A DNA stretch of 64,000 nt from Agelaius tricolor (taxonomy: Eukaryota > Chordata > Aves > Passeriformes > Icteridae). Position 1 is the stretch's first letter. Each line of letters starts with the position of its first letter. The DNA lies in contig JALJCS010000001.1 of the NCBI GenBank assembly GCA_023055355.1, positions 78,532,881 to 78,596,880 of the forward strand, given 5' to 3'. Below, piece by piece: positions 12,401 through 24,700 of this stretch. Below the pieces are notes generated by a model. That model was not told the origin of the DNA. It ran no database searches and saw nothing but the letters and a program-made list of their open reading frames with translations. A program made the position numbers and the translations under genes.

Positions 12401-13795
12401 TAGATTCTTATTTAAGGTTTATATAGCTCAGCATAAGGTACTAAGATTTCAGTTATTATTATTGTTGTTATTATTATAGGAAAAGAAGGGACTGAGGTAT
12501 ATGTCTCCAACATCATGCTGAAAATCTGCCTCTACCATATAGCACATATTTTCCAATTGAATAGATAAAGGAAAAATTGCTCCCTGCATTTCCCAGCAGG
12601 CAGGCATAATCTACATGCATTTACAGCTATTGACAGACACATGATCTTGCCTGGCAACTGAATTAGACCTAGGGAGTATTGTATGAAGTCCTATCTTTCC
12701 CATGCTTTGAACTTCTCTTACTCATTCCAGTCCGATAACTATTTTACTCAGGTTTGAATTTAACATTTGAAACTGTATCCAACAGAATACAAGCACTCCA
12801 TATACTGAAATTGTAGATCCCCAGACTCATTTAAAGACAAGTTCCTTCTACAGCAAACTTACTAAAAGTATATACAGACTTTATGAGTGGGTTGGAAGAG
12901 TATTTTCTTTCCTTCCAAATTTGGGAATCAGAGAAAGATTAATAGTATAGATTTAAAATGTATACAAGCAAGGCAAATGAGAAGATATATCAGCTTCTTT
13001 TTGAACACATGTTCAAATGTGTTGAAATGGAATCAGTCTTGCTCCAAAGTGATGTCTGTTTGCAGCAGAGTAATATCAGTACAGAGATATTAGGCAGAAC
13101 TGCAAAGCAGAACAAAGAACTGAAGCAACCTTGTCATTTCAGATTTTTCAGGTTTTCCATCTCCTTTGTCCATTTCACTATATTCACTTAGTAATGAACT
13201 TTTCACCTTTATCAAATGGCTTAGACTGTGACCATGGAAGACAGCTTGGCATAAACCTCACATTTAATGAGAGTTTGAGCTGGCATAATTTAATAAAAAT
13301 GTTTGAGGGCTGACTACATTCCAATGAGAAAAGTGTCAAAGTAAGAACTTCAGTTTGCTCACTGGAAAACAGTACCTTCAAGAGTTTCAAGAGTTTTCTT
13401 CTCCTAAAACATTCTTCAGTTTAGTGTTCATCTAATATCTTGAAATATCTATATATCTCGAGCATTCAAATGGATTTCAGTGGGATCTGGGAATAGTTTT
13501 TGAATGAAATGAGGCCACAGAACACTGAACTTCACCTACCTGTGGGCAGAGGACGCTTCCTGGCTACTGAGAGAGTATAGGAAAGTATGTGCTGAGATAC
13601 AGCAAGAGATGAGACTAGCATACCTATGAATAAAAGGAAGTATTTAAGTAAAAAGCATATGGCAAGTGAAAATTTCGCTTCATATTTCAAATATATAGCA
13701 TCTCTCCTTTTTATAAAATCTGCATCTTAAAAGGAGCTCCTCAACCAGAGCTTGGTCTGAAATTTGAACAGACGTTTATGGGTTTTCTCTTTCCT
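9471..13795. other. AT-rich DNA, no gene seen
   Basis: Very AT-rich between 9640 and 10260. An ATT/GTT triplet tract lies at about 12447-12476. No coding region is supported. A possible ancient repeat at 10290-10380 and a micro-exon-like signal at 13540-13566 are listed separately. Confidence 0.5.
10290..10380. repeat. Possible ancient amniote interspersed repeat
   Basis: The words CCAGTGAAGTCAATGGG and ATAAAACTGGAATGAGTAAG resemble an old repeat common in turtles and crocodiles and sparse in birds, in which TGAAGTCAATGGG precedes a TAAAACTGGTGTGAGTGAG-like segment. The resemblance is from memory and the copy is short and diverged. A similar fragment is at 60048-60133. Confidence 0.35.
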
Positions 13796-13865
13796 TATTT
13801 TTTAAATACAAGCTCTTGAATTTTTGTGGATTCCACAAAATTCAAGAGCTTGTATTTAAAAAATA
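13796..13865. repeat. Near-perfect palindrome, 35/34-bp arms, 1-bp centre
   Basis: The left arm 13796-13830 is the reverse complement of the right arm 13832-13865 except for one extra T in the left arm. The centre is a single T at 13831 inside GTGGATTCCAC. A transcript would fold into a long hairpin and the DNA could form a cruciform. No transposon ends or target duplication are apparent. Confidence 0.9.
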
Positions 13866-15049
13866 CAAAACCCTGTGGCACTGATTTCTATGATTTAATG
13901 ATATATAGGATAAAAAAAGTTTTCATATATTTTAGTAAAACTGCTTGAGTTTTTTCTTCTGATGCCTAATGTGGTGTTTTAGGTGAAGTAGCAGATAAGC
14001 AGTAGACACTTAATTTTTCTAGGTAACTAAATTTTTATCTCCCTTTTCTAAATGCCCTCCCTCTTTCACAGAAGTTGTTTTCATCATTTAAGTAGTCTCC
14101 CTTATGTTTATGGTACTTTTTTTGAGAACAACCAATTTGGTTAGGGGCAAAAATCAATTTCCTAGAAAGCTGGGGAGTTATCAAGTCTTTGGTTTTTGAT
14201 TTTTTTTTTCTTGTGGATGCTATGATAAAAAGTATAACAGAACTGAACAGCATCCTGAAAATAAAGGTAACTATTCAGAAGCTTCCAGTTTAGAAGAAGG
14301 GAATAAAACAAGAACAGTAAAGGAGAGAGTCGTTATCACACTGTCTGTTTCATGGACATGAGGACTGGTGACCCTGCCTAAGTGTGTGTCTTGAAAATCC
14401 ATTTTCTATTGATTAGGTCAGTGCCTGCCTAGTAGTTCCAAGATTTGCTGATGTATCTTAATAAGACTGTGAGTGAGAAAGACATCACAAATTGCTTGTG
14501 TTTGTTTTTATCCCTACTACAACAGGGACAAAACTTAGTGTGCTGTCAATACTGTCCCCTCCCCTATACTCCTTCTCACCCAAATTTCTCCATGGATACA
14601 AACAGTGAATTCTGCAGGAAACTGATGTTGTAAGTCAGTGGTACAGGCTGCAGGGCCAGGACACCACTGTACAGTTTCATTCACAACAGTTAAATTCAAA
14701 ATTAATTAAACTAAAGAAATCAGAAGGATAAGCTGGCTCAGAAGTACTGCTTGTCACAGAGTGCATCCATTTCTTCAGTTTACAGAGGACTTTGCTCTGC
14801 ACAGCTGTACCACATGCCAGGCATGACCTTTTACATCATGTAACTATAAACTTGCAGTTATAATATATCACTTGATCCACAGAACATTTATTTTCACATG
14901 GGAGTTACCATTCCATCATGGAAGTCAGACTGAATACCTGCTTGAGGAGCACAAGCAATATGAAGTTAATTATTAAAACCTTGGGGGCCCAGCCAAGGTG
15001 CACAAGACAGCTCATGACCCGAAGTGCCACATCTATACATGTTTAAGTC
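13866..15049. other. Unannotated spacer
   Basis: No gene or clear repeat was recognised. Frames of 72 codons (minus, 14035-14253) and 62 codons (plus, 14445-14633) have no recognisable domains. Confidence 0.5.
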
Positions 15050-15345
15050 ACCCACCTGGGCAGCCTGTTCCCTGGGCAGCCTGTTCCAATGCCTGACAAC
15101 CTTTTCCATGCAGAAATTATTTCTAACATCCAATCTAAACCTGCTCTGGCTCAGCATGAGCCCATTTCTTCTCATCCCATCACTTGCCATTTGGGAGAAG
15201 AGACTGATTCCCACCTGGCTACAGCCTTCTTTCAGGCAGTTGCAAGAGAGTGAGAAGACCCCTCAGAGCCTGCTTTTTTCAAGGCTAAAAATCTCCAACA
15301 CCTTGGCTGCTCCTCATCATATTTGTGCTCCAAATCCTTCCTCAT
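15050..15345 (-). mobile_element. CR1 LINE fragment (ORF2 C-terminal region)
   Basis: Minus-strand CR1 fragment. The minus strand encodes [20 protein letters not shown] and NRLPRE, then a run ending in LSQ-type residues, the usual ORF2 C-terminal block, preceded to the right by the EKRL-like region. Near its left edge a 15-bp unit (CCTGGGCAGCCTGTT) is directly duplicated at 15055-15069 and 15070-15084. The copy lacks the CR1 tail and is truncated at both ends. The plus-strand frame of 124 codons over it is an antisense by-product. Confidence 0.9.
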
Positions 15346-15582
15346 ATAATTGTTTTTATGAGTACTTAACAAATGGTAATAACATGCCATTCCTTTAAGA
15401 TGTTGACTTTTCTTCCATCACCTGAACAGTTTCCATTAACACTCTTATAAGACTAGTAAACCTTGTTTTCCAATATTTAATAATATTACTCCATCAAACT
15501 GATTCTTGTAGTTAAAGAATATATCCCAGCTTCCGTCATTTCCAAACTTTTCTGGCTACCAAAGAGTTTTCAGGTGAGCAGT

Positions 15583-15823
15583 TGAGGAGGGTCCCGATCG
15601 GTGAGTTGGCTGAGTAACGACAATCACACCAATGTGGCTACACATCGTTCTAATTTATTCAGCAACTTTGGTACATTTATTCCTCTCCATACATTGTCTC
15701 ACATCACTAATGCTTGATGCTCATTGGTTAAGCAACTATAGTTACACATACATGTTAATTACTGCTTGGTTGTTATGCTATGAGCATCTTTAGCTAAGGT
15801 GTGCCAAATTAGCAGTTCCCACA
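15583..15823 (-). mobile_element. Probable solo LTR of an endogenous retrovirus
   Basis: A 241-bp segment that, read on the minus strand, begins TGTGGGAACTGC and ends CCCTCCTCA, giving TG...CA termini. Inside are a CCAAT box (complement of ATTGG at 15723-15727) and, downstream of it on the minus strand, AATAAA (complement of TTTATT at 15654-15659). It is also richer in CpG than its surroundings. I found no matching target-site duplication at these borders, so the ends are uncertain and it may be a partial LTR. No retroviral genes are adjacent. Confidence 0.5.
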
Positions 15824-16658
15824 ACGTGCTTGGCATCTAGTCTCATCTTGGTACAATGCTCATTCTTGTTGTCCACTTTGAATTTGAGAAAGGCATAAAA
15901 TGAAAATAAACTTCATTTGAGTGAAGCCAACATGCCAATTCATAAGTTTTTCATTTGCAGAGTATTGTTTTTAAAAAAGTCACCAAATAAACCTAGAGAT
16001 GATGAAGTAATTTTTTGACTAAAAATGAAATATCTGATTTTATTTTTTTTTTTTACTTTTCCTTTAACTCTTTCTACTTGTTTGAAATGAGGGGACTAGC
16101 CAAGCTTTGGCTGACACTGGTTGTTTAAGAGAATGCAAGTAGAATGTTCTTTAAAAATGTCAGGTTTAAAGAGCTGTCACTATAGGCTAGTGCTCTCCCA
16201 GTTACTAAAATTACATAATATTTTATGTAACTCCTCCCTTCCTGGACAGCAGATCTGCCATTATAAAGTGTTTTGGGCTTAGCTAAGCATTTCAGGGAAA
16301 TTTTAATTTAAAAATTGCATCCTAGAAAATGAATTCACTGTATAAAAGTCATCATCTTAAAATTCTCATTATGCCACTGTTTTTTTATAGTCATCATATA
16401 TAGGATGTTTATGTCCATATCTTCTGCCACTTTGAAGCTTATGTCAAAAAGATTTGTCACAGAAAAAGCTTTAATGACATTTATAGTTCTCAGTGTCCTC
16501 TAAGAGAAATGAAAACACATCTGTCAGTTCAGACTTTGCAAACTTTAATCAGGAACCCATGTGTTTGAGGCACACAACTCAAGTTAAAGAAACTAAAGAA
16601 TGGACAAGCCGCTTCAAGGGAGAGACATCATGTATTGTTCTCTACCATATTTTTTCTG
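15824..16658. other. Unannotated spacer
   Basis: AT-rich DNA between the LTR-like segment and the next CR1 fragment. It includes a T-run near 16040-16053. No gene is supported. Confidence 0.5.
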
Positions 16659-16915
16659 TCATAGAACCACAGAATTATTTGGGCTTAAAAGGACTTCCAA
16701 GAGCATCAGGACCAAGGTTGATCCCCACCTGGCTATAGCCTTTTTGGTAGTGGCAGAGAATGATAAGGTGACCCCAGAACTGCCTTTTCTCCAGGCTAAA
16801 CACCCGCAGCTCCCTCAGCTGCTTCTCAAGGTACTCACCAGAGCCCCACCAGCCTTGCTGCCCTTCCCTGAACATGCTCCAGCACCTCCATGTCTTTCTG
16901 GATGTCTGGGCAGTA
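16659..16915 (-). mobile_element. CR1 LINE 3' end with internal deletion
   Basis: The left edge shows a degraded reverse-complement CR1 tail (GTCATAGAACCACAGAA), followed by the TTTGGGCT..AAAGGACTTCC motif. The sequence then jumps at about 16715 to the ORF2 region, where the minus strand encodes QLRELRVFSLEKRQFWGHL with the family's LEKRRLRGDL-type block. Part of the 3' region between tail and coding block is therefore missing. The long plus-strand frame of 142 codons across it is antisense to this element and is not a gene. Confidence 0.88.
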
Positions 16916-17847
16916 CAGTGTTAAAAGCTTATGTGTGGTACTCAAATAGTACACTGTACTACATATTTCAGTATAGATGTGTCATCTCAAAGCAAAGCAA
17001 ACAGATTTTGAAAGTTTTTCCCAATTAATGCCACAGAAAACTTCAGGAACATTATAATAGCTGATATGAGAACTCTAGGAAACAGAACATGAAAAATATA
17101 CCAAAATAAGATTCTTTAACATTTTTATTTATTTTATAAATAAATTTAATTTTTTAAACTATATTTTTAAATTTTAAATTTTGATTTTATTTTTTATCAA
17201 ATAAAATTTATTGCTCAACGTTCATGTTTACATACAAGAAAAATTCCTTTTACTACGGAGCTATAAAACCAGAGTTATGTTTTGTCTGTCCGTCACAGTG
17301 ATGAAATAAATACAGCACAATAATTGCTTTGAGTCACCTCTAGCTGAATTTCTAAGATGAGTTTAATGGCCCATACTACAAACATCATGTCATTATCTAT
17401 CTCCAGGGTTTCAAATTTACATTTTCACTTTCTGTGATGCATCACATTTAAGCATTGCTACTTAGAAATGATTTATTCTTCATTTCACCCTCTGAAACTG
17501 AGTTGCCACAAGATGATATAACTAGGCTTGGATATATGGGAAGGATTGACTAATCTTGCCCACATCTCTCTGATTGCACCACTGCAGGAAAAACCCCATT
17601 GCTCACCTGGCAGCACCCAAATTGCTGCAATTCCAAACCCTGGGTGAGAACACAAGTGGTACCAATTTCCCTTAATAGATTGTACCAGGCTTGCAGCATG
17701 TGGCTGTTTGACAGCTAGTGGCACAACACAATTGTCCTTGCAGTAGAGGTACAGACAGCTGGATCTGGGTTGAAAGAGTCTGCACATATCCAAGAGTAAG
17801 TGTATGCATCAGAACTATAAAATTTATAAATCCAAGATTAGTGGGAA
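16916..17847. other. Unannotated spacer with AT-only tract
   Basis: Bases 17118-17212 are almost entirely A and T with overlapping small palindromes. Bases 17480-17790 are less AT-rich and carry a 102-codon minus-strand frame with no recognisable motif. No gene is supported. Confidence 0.5.
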
Positions 17848-18155
17848 ATGCAAAAACAAACAAAACCAAAAAACCCCAAAAAACCCAAACAAAAACCCAA
17901 AAACAAACAAAAGCCCCCCAAAACCAACCAAACAAAAAACCCCCCTAAACCAAAACAAAAACCCAAAACCAAAAGCAACCAAACAAAAAAAGTTTTGTTT
18001 TAGGTGTCCAGGAATTTAAGAAGCTTAGGTTAGCAACACAGAGATACAAAAATAACCAAACCAAACAAAATAACAGCAACAAAAAAACCCACCAAAAACA
18101 AAAAACAAACCAAACCAAAAAACAAACAAACAAAAAAAACCCCAAACAAAACCCA
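17848..18155. repeat. A/C-only low-complexity tract with C6 runs
   Basis: The plus strand is almost purely A and C (AAAC, AACC and AAACCC words). It has two six-C runs at 17914-17919 and 17940-17945, and an interruption of mixed sequence at about 17993-18050. The open frames across it encode only K/N/P/Q/T-rich or, antisense, F/W/L-rich low-complexity peptides and are not genes. The minus strand is correspondingly G/T-rich. Confidence 0.92.
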
Positions 18156-21100
18156 AGTGTCACAACACCACATACACATCTAATCCTAAACTATGAGTAA
18201 GCTGTCTGGTCATTTGGGGGAGCAGAAAAATATGCCTGGGGGAGGCATAATTATGATAATTTTACACTGAATCAAATATTATATGATAGTATCTGTGAAT
18301 CCCATATTCTGGGATATATTTTTCATAGACGCACATAATTTCCTCTGTCAACCTGAAAACAGTCACCACAAGAGATCAGGAGGTTGGACTTTGAAAAGGA
18401 GTTTCTCTGGCAGATACAAAGCATTGTTCCTCTTGTGGAAGCACAGAGAGGTGTTTCAGCAGCTCATATATTAGGAAACTACTGAGTGCCAGTGCAGTTG
18501 TCCAAGCACTGGAACTGCATCAGCTGGACAATTAAATTGTGGGACTGGTCCCTGGCAGGCACTTGGGCAGTTCAAGTAGCTCTCCTCGATTCAATGGTTT
18601 AATGTTAGTCTGGAAGCAGCCATCCCCTTTAAAAAGACAAGACTTGACACTTTTCAGGTTGTTGGTCTTTATTGGACTACACAAAGTCTTTCTAATGCAG
18701 AAAAAACCCTTATTTCTCCTGTTTTGTTATTTGAAAGTCAAGTTTAAGCTTTTTTTCCTCTTTTTTTCCCCCACAATAATTTTTTTCTTATCTATAGCTT
18801 TTGTTGTATTTAAAGAGAGTTCTAATGTACTTTTGTAATTATGGGATTGCTCAGATCAAGGAATAATTGAAGAATTAATTAATAAATGTATAGTATGGCA
18901 TGTATTGCAGAAGATAGTTTGCCAAAACTATCATTCATGTAGTCATAAATTTATCTTAAAAAATAATTCTTATATAAAGTTTCCAAAGAGAATTTCTTAT
19001 CCTTCTATTGCTCTTGTGTTTTTAAGGGTGGAAAGTAGACAAACAATGGCCTTTTTCAATTTAGATTCCCTTTGATTTTTTTATATAATAATAAAACTTA
19101 TATTAATTAATGAGAGAAAGAGGAAATTAATTAGCTCGTGTTTAAATGTACAGGGTTCCTTTCTTCAGTGTGATAACAATAGATAAATATTTTCTAGCAT
19201 TTCATCAGCAGAGCTAATAAGTATTAGACAACCTAGTGTAAAAATAAATGTTTGATTTTATATGGATAAAATCTTGGAGAGTTTCAATTTCAATATGTCT
19301 ATGCATCATTCTTGGAGGTGATTTATTAATAAATTTCTACAAATAAAAGCCACTTATAAAAAGAAATGATAAACCAAATTAAATCAAATTTTTGTACTCC
19401 TTTGACAATCAGAATGTTCTGAAAAAGGTATCACTGAGCAGATAAAGTTTCAAAGCTCGAATAAATCTCAGAGGCATAACTGAGAGCAAACCAAGAGATT
19501 TCTAGTAAAGTTTCAGGCTGATTGGTGATTGTGACACTTTTGTTTAAAGATGAAATGCATGCCAGATAAAATACAAGTTTTATAAAAAATTTCTGCTGCA
19601 CTACTCTTATAAAAAGCATTTTTTCTGTCCTTGGATTTTCTTGGAAAAAAAAATAATGTATGAGAAATTGTAGTATTGTACAGAGACACAAAAATCATTA
19701 TGAGCTTTATTTGAAGCTTTGTGTGTTATATCTTACAACAGGGACTCATGGGCATCCACTTCTTAATGGAACACTTATTAAATTACTTGAGGGATGAATG
19801 GCTCAGAGAAAGAGCAATGGGAGGTAGAATCTGCCTTTTCCTTGCTGCTTGTCTCTGCAGTAGCTCCTGCTGATGTACAAGTTAATGTACTACCATCATT
19901 TCAAAAATATACAGAATGTGTGTGTGAAAGGATTGTGGAATACATAAAATATACACATATAATGTGTACATGGAATATAATTTCTTCATCAACAACCAAA
20001 AAAGGGAAAAAACTGGAATATATGATATCTATAAGAAGGAGCATACAGTAATTCAACTGGCAGCCTAAAGACCAGTAGAACAGTCATGAAAGAACTGCAT
20101 AGTTCCTCTTGCACAGTAGAGAAATGAACATACATTATTCTATTCAAATTGGATGTTTTAGCACAAACATACTAAAACATGAAGAATGTTAATTTAGTGT
20201 GTAAATATGTAATTTCTTTTCACCAACTGCAGAATAATGGGGAAACTACTTAAATGATCTGTCTGATACGACAGGTGTTTGTAATTCTTAAACACATAAT
20301 TCAATGTGCCTGTGGAATACTTCTTAAAGGACTTTTTTATTGAATTGTAATTCACAGCAAAAAAAGTGTGAATCTTTGAATGCTAAAGGGAAATGGGAAT
20401 GGGAAGATTGATATCTTCCTGAAATAAGGATTTGAGCAAGGTCAAATGAAAAATCTTTTGAGCTGATTTTATTCCCTCATTGATTTTAAAGGTAGCCTAA
20501 GGTGATTATGTGTAGAGTGGGATGACTAAAATTTAAACATACAACAAGTAGAGAGACAAAACTCAAATTTTCACATTTATTTTAGAGACTGTAGATGTGT
20601 TGTACTAAAATTTTAGAAAATATGCACAATATCTTTAATATTTGTTGTGACAATTACACTGGAGAAATGAAGTAAATTTAATTCCAAATGTATCACAAAG
20701 GCAACCTAAAATATTAATACATAGTGGACAAAAATTTTCAGACTGACAGGAAAAAGGACAGAATTTGTTTTATAAACAGTGTACAAGACTTTCAGAATTG
20801 GAATTACATTTACAGATTCTTCTGAGGGTGAACACAGGAAGACTGTTATACTGAGATACATACATATAGGTATAAACATTATATATATAATTAAGTATGT
20901 AAGTAGATTGGGAACAGATATCCACTATTTTTAGGTAAAAATTATGACATCAGATATGCTTTGAATGAATCACGAAACTGTTCTTGAGTAGAACATGAAG
21001 TCCAACAATGAATACATGCATCATATTTGAGATACCTTATTTCTCATATACAATTTACAGCACATGGATCTTTAAACTCCCTTTCTTCATTTAAATGAAT

Positions 21101-21673
21101 GCAGCAGTGAGCTTCAGATGCCTTCCCATAGTAATACAGAAGCATGAGTAGAGCAAAGATGCAATTCACCCATGCTCTGCATGTTCTCCCACCCTGAATT
21201 CTTGGTACAATTTAGAATTCATATTTATTCAATAGTTTCCAGTTGAGGCCTCAGATCTATTCCAATCACTTACTTCTTTGAACCTGCACCTGCAATTTAG
21301 AATAAGACCTTAAGCCTCAAATTATTCATACCAAACCAATAAAATTAGTCATCTGCATACATTTTTTTTTCAATGCAAAGGCTCACACAAAAGAATATAA
21401 ACTTGGAAGCAGGAAGACATTAGAAGATTACTCTTCTGCCTTCAGTAGAAATTACACTTTGAGATTACATCCAAAATAACATAATATGCATAAATACTAT
21501 TTAAAAATTATGAAATTTAAAGACATTATTCAAATTAGACATATTTTTCAAATTTCAGGAGTAGAATTTGAATTAATCTGCCTTCAGATAGACACTAAAT
21601 TTGCATTAAAATCAAATGAAGGTCTAAAAATGTACCCCCAAATATTTAAGCTGTGTCTTTAAAATATGTTACA
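18156..21673. other. AT-rich DNA, no gene seen
   Basis: No coding region, RNA gene or recognisable transposon was seen. The plus-strand 99-codon frame at 18539-18838 ends in an F/L-rich run from a T-rich tract and has no domain. Confidence 0.5.
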
Positions 21674-21703
21674 GGTCATATCCAATTAAAATTGGATATG
21701 ACC
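21674..21703. repeat. Perfect 14-bp-arm palindrome, 2-bp centre
   Basis: GGTCATATCCAATT at 21674-21687 is exactly reverse-complemented at 21690-21703, with AA between. The bases outside the arms do not pair. Confidence 0.9.
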
Positions 21704-24700
21704 AAAAAGGTAAGCATAAGTCAATTTTATATACTATTAAGCATAGTGAGTCTTGACAACTTTTCTAAGAAAAAAAAATAACCAGCTTTATCTTGACAAA
21801 AACATTCAGAAGAGTAGTTAGATGAAAGGCAAATGATAGATTGCTGAAATCAGGCCTATTTAAACAAAGTTGAAAAACTTCCTTTTATTCAGTGTCCTTA
21901 TGCACTCTCGTTAGAAAGCAAGACATTGATCCCTGTAGACTTTAGAGTTAATTACATTCTGATAGCTCAGATGTTTCATCTAGATTAGCCCAGACAATTT
22001 CATGCCTCAGGACTGAGGGGAACAAAGACTGAGGGACAAATACAGGAGAGTGTAGATTTCTCAACACACTTTAAGTGTGTATGGTAAGATTTGTTTCAAT
22101 ATAAAAGCAACCAAATAGAAATGTTTATGTACAATCATCTATATCTGTGCGAAGCATTGGACTGGCAGATACAACTCAACACCCTATGGAATGTAGGTGT
22201 TATTGGAGGACATTTCACATGGAACTTTAAACTTTTGAATTGACAACTGAATTGCACTTTGAATCAAAAAGTCATGTCCTAGAATGGGTATTCAGCTGTG
22301 CTCCATAAGAGATATGATTCATGTCCTTAAATTTAAGTTTTTTTGTTTTTTTTTTTTAAACCATGGAAAGATTGTTTTCTGCACTATATGGTTTAGAAGC
22401 TTCATTGAAATAACCTAGCAATAAAAAAATATGTTCCTTGTAATTACTTGCTAAGAGATAAAGGCATTGAGTCTGCATTCCATTTTCTTTCTATAAATCA
22501 CATAAACTTTTTATTTTATGAGATTACTTGAGGTTCTTTACATTAAACAAGACAATTGTAAGGTTAATATTGTATTGCCAATGAATTAATTTGGTTTAAT
22601 AGATTTCTGGAGAAATTTACCATGTTTTTATACTCCATAACTTTCCCTCCCTCCCAGTTTGAATTGGTGGCAACTGGTTATGCTCATAAAAAGGGAAAAT
22701 ATGTTATTGGTTTTTTTCTTCTTACTAAAACAAGATTAGTTATCAATTAAATTGTGAGAAGTTCACAAAGATGCTGCAAACCCTTCTGAATAAATATTTA
22801 TATAAGCAATCTCCAAACCAATTTGTGTATAGAAGGCCAGGTAAGTGAATGCCAAGGACAGCATAAAATTTATTTTAAAATTAAATGATACAAACATATA
22901 TGAGAAATATACCTTTTTAAAGTGTGCAATGGAAAATTTTATTTTGCAGATTTATTCATAGTATAAATGGTTTATAATTATACTTTCCATTATTATAAAC
23001 ACTATAATACCATCAAGTTAAAAAAGACTGCATTAGAATCACAAGAGTTGTAAAGGTTTAGGAGAAGGAAGCATCCAAAAGATAAACTGCCACTTTGAAA
23101 AGAAAATTAATTCTATTATAACCAGCTGTTTAAGATAAGTAGGATAAATAGTTCCCCAGCTTTATTTCTTTACTAGATTTAAAGAGATCACTAGCATAGA
23201 CCAATCTTCTGACTTGCAGTTTCCTAAAGTTATTATAATGAATCTCAGCCTCCAGGTAGAAAATATATTTTTTTCAGAAATTTGAGAAAAAAAGTTTTAA
23301 AAGCATTCTAAAATGTTAGTCCTTGCACTCTGTGGCAGACATTTCTTTTCCTCTTTTTCATAAAAACATTCCCTCATTTGTCCTGAAGGACAGTAGAAAA
23401 ATTCAAAGATGAGTCTCTTTAGAAATGAGATTGAGGAGTATATAACTTGACTCTGGCAAGTTCCTCACTGAAGCCTTTCCCTCACTTTGTACAGAGTCTT
23501 TCTAAAGCATTGTCATTCCTACCCTTTAATATGTTTCAAGAGCTTAGAAAAGGATTGTTACTTAGCTAGTACTTAAACAATGCATTAAAAACATTTTTCT
23601 ATGATACTGAAAATTGTTTGAACTTTGCCTGATTTCTCTTTTTCAAAATGTGTTTTCTTCACAGTTTGGAAATGCTCAAACTATACAGTCCTTTCTCTTC
23701 AATGCCCTCTCTGAGGTCAACTCTCACAGCTGCAATAAAATTGACTCTGGTTTAGAGGTTACCCAATGAATTTAGTTATTTCTAGACTTACATTACATCA
23801 TTTGCTCAAACTGAAATCTAGTTTTCTAAATTTATTTTGAATTCAGTCACTAAATTTCAAATTGTTTGACTGTAGGATGTCAGTTATCTAGGGTGATAGA
23901 AGGTCTTTTTTTCATGTATTCACATTGTCAGCTTGAAAGGCCTGGTTACAAAGGCACAAAACGAAACAGCACAGTCTATTCTTCCCATTTGATTAAACTA
24001 GTCTGAAAGGCAAACTGTGAGAATAAAAAAGATACTGGGTGTCAGAAGGACTGAATAAACACCAGCACCTTCATTATTCTTTTAAGAATAGAAAAAAATT
24101 ACAATATCAAGTATTTCAGGACTGCACGTGGGGTGTCTGATTAGCGAGGTGCAGGAATTTACCATTTGTGTGATACAGGGGCAACACAGCCTGAGAAAGT
24201 CTGTGGCTCACCAAGCTGAGCATTCTTTGTGCATGAGGCCCACTGTCAGCATACCCATAACTGGTTTTGGTAATGTGGATCCTAAATCCTCAGAGCATTG
24301 ATATTTTATAGGCCTCAGACTTCCTCTGTCTTCCCTTATCGTGGTCCTGAATTGCAACACTCCTGCATGGGAGCAAGAAGATTGTCCGTACACTGCACTA
24401 TCTCCCTCCTGCACCAGAAATTTGTTGGCCCTTCAATTTTTCCAAGTGACAATTACAAGATGCCTAGGTCATCCCAGGACAGAAAAACTGCTCCCAGGGT
24501 CAGAAAACATGGCAAACTTATGTATTTTCCCAGGCAAGATTTGCCCTCCTGTCTTCCAAACTAATCTGATATGTGCTGACTTAGCCTGATTTTCATAGAC
24601 GTCCATGCCATGTGTAAATTCAGTCTCCCAGGAAGGTACAGGGATCCTAAACATTCTTAGGAATAGGATACTGATTTGTGGATCAGGTGATTGAAGAGTA

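Noticed and set aside
15024..15398. 124-codon plus-strand frame
   Set aside because: Antisense to a CR1 ORF2 fragment read in the correct direction on the minus strand.
16600..17028. 142-codon plus-strand frame, the longest in the window
   Set aside because: It lies mostly antisense to a minus-strand CR1 3' end, including the CR1 tail; there is no domain and no reason to call a gene.
17672..18163. Lys/Pro-rich and Phe/Trp-rich frames on opposite strands
   Set aside because: Translation of an A/C-only low-complexity tract.
24190..24660. Overlapping frames in three registers in a GC-elevated patch
   Set aside because: Frames on both strands are equally good and none has a domain; this is likely a composition effect or an old unrecognised repeat.
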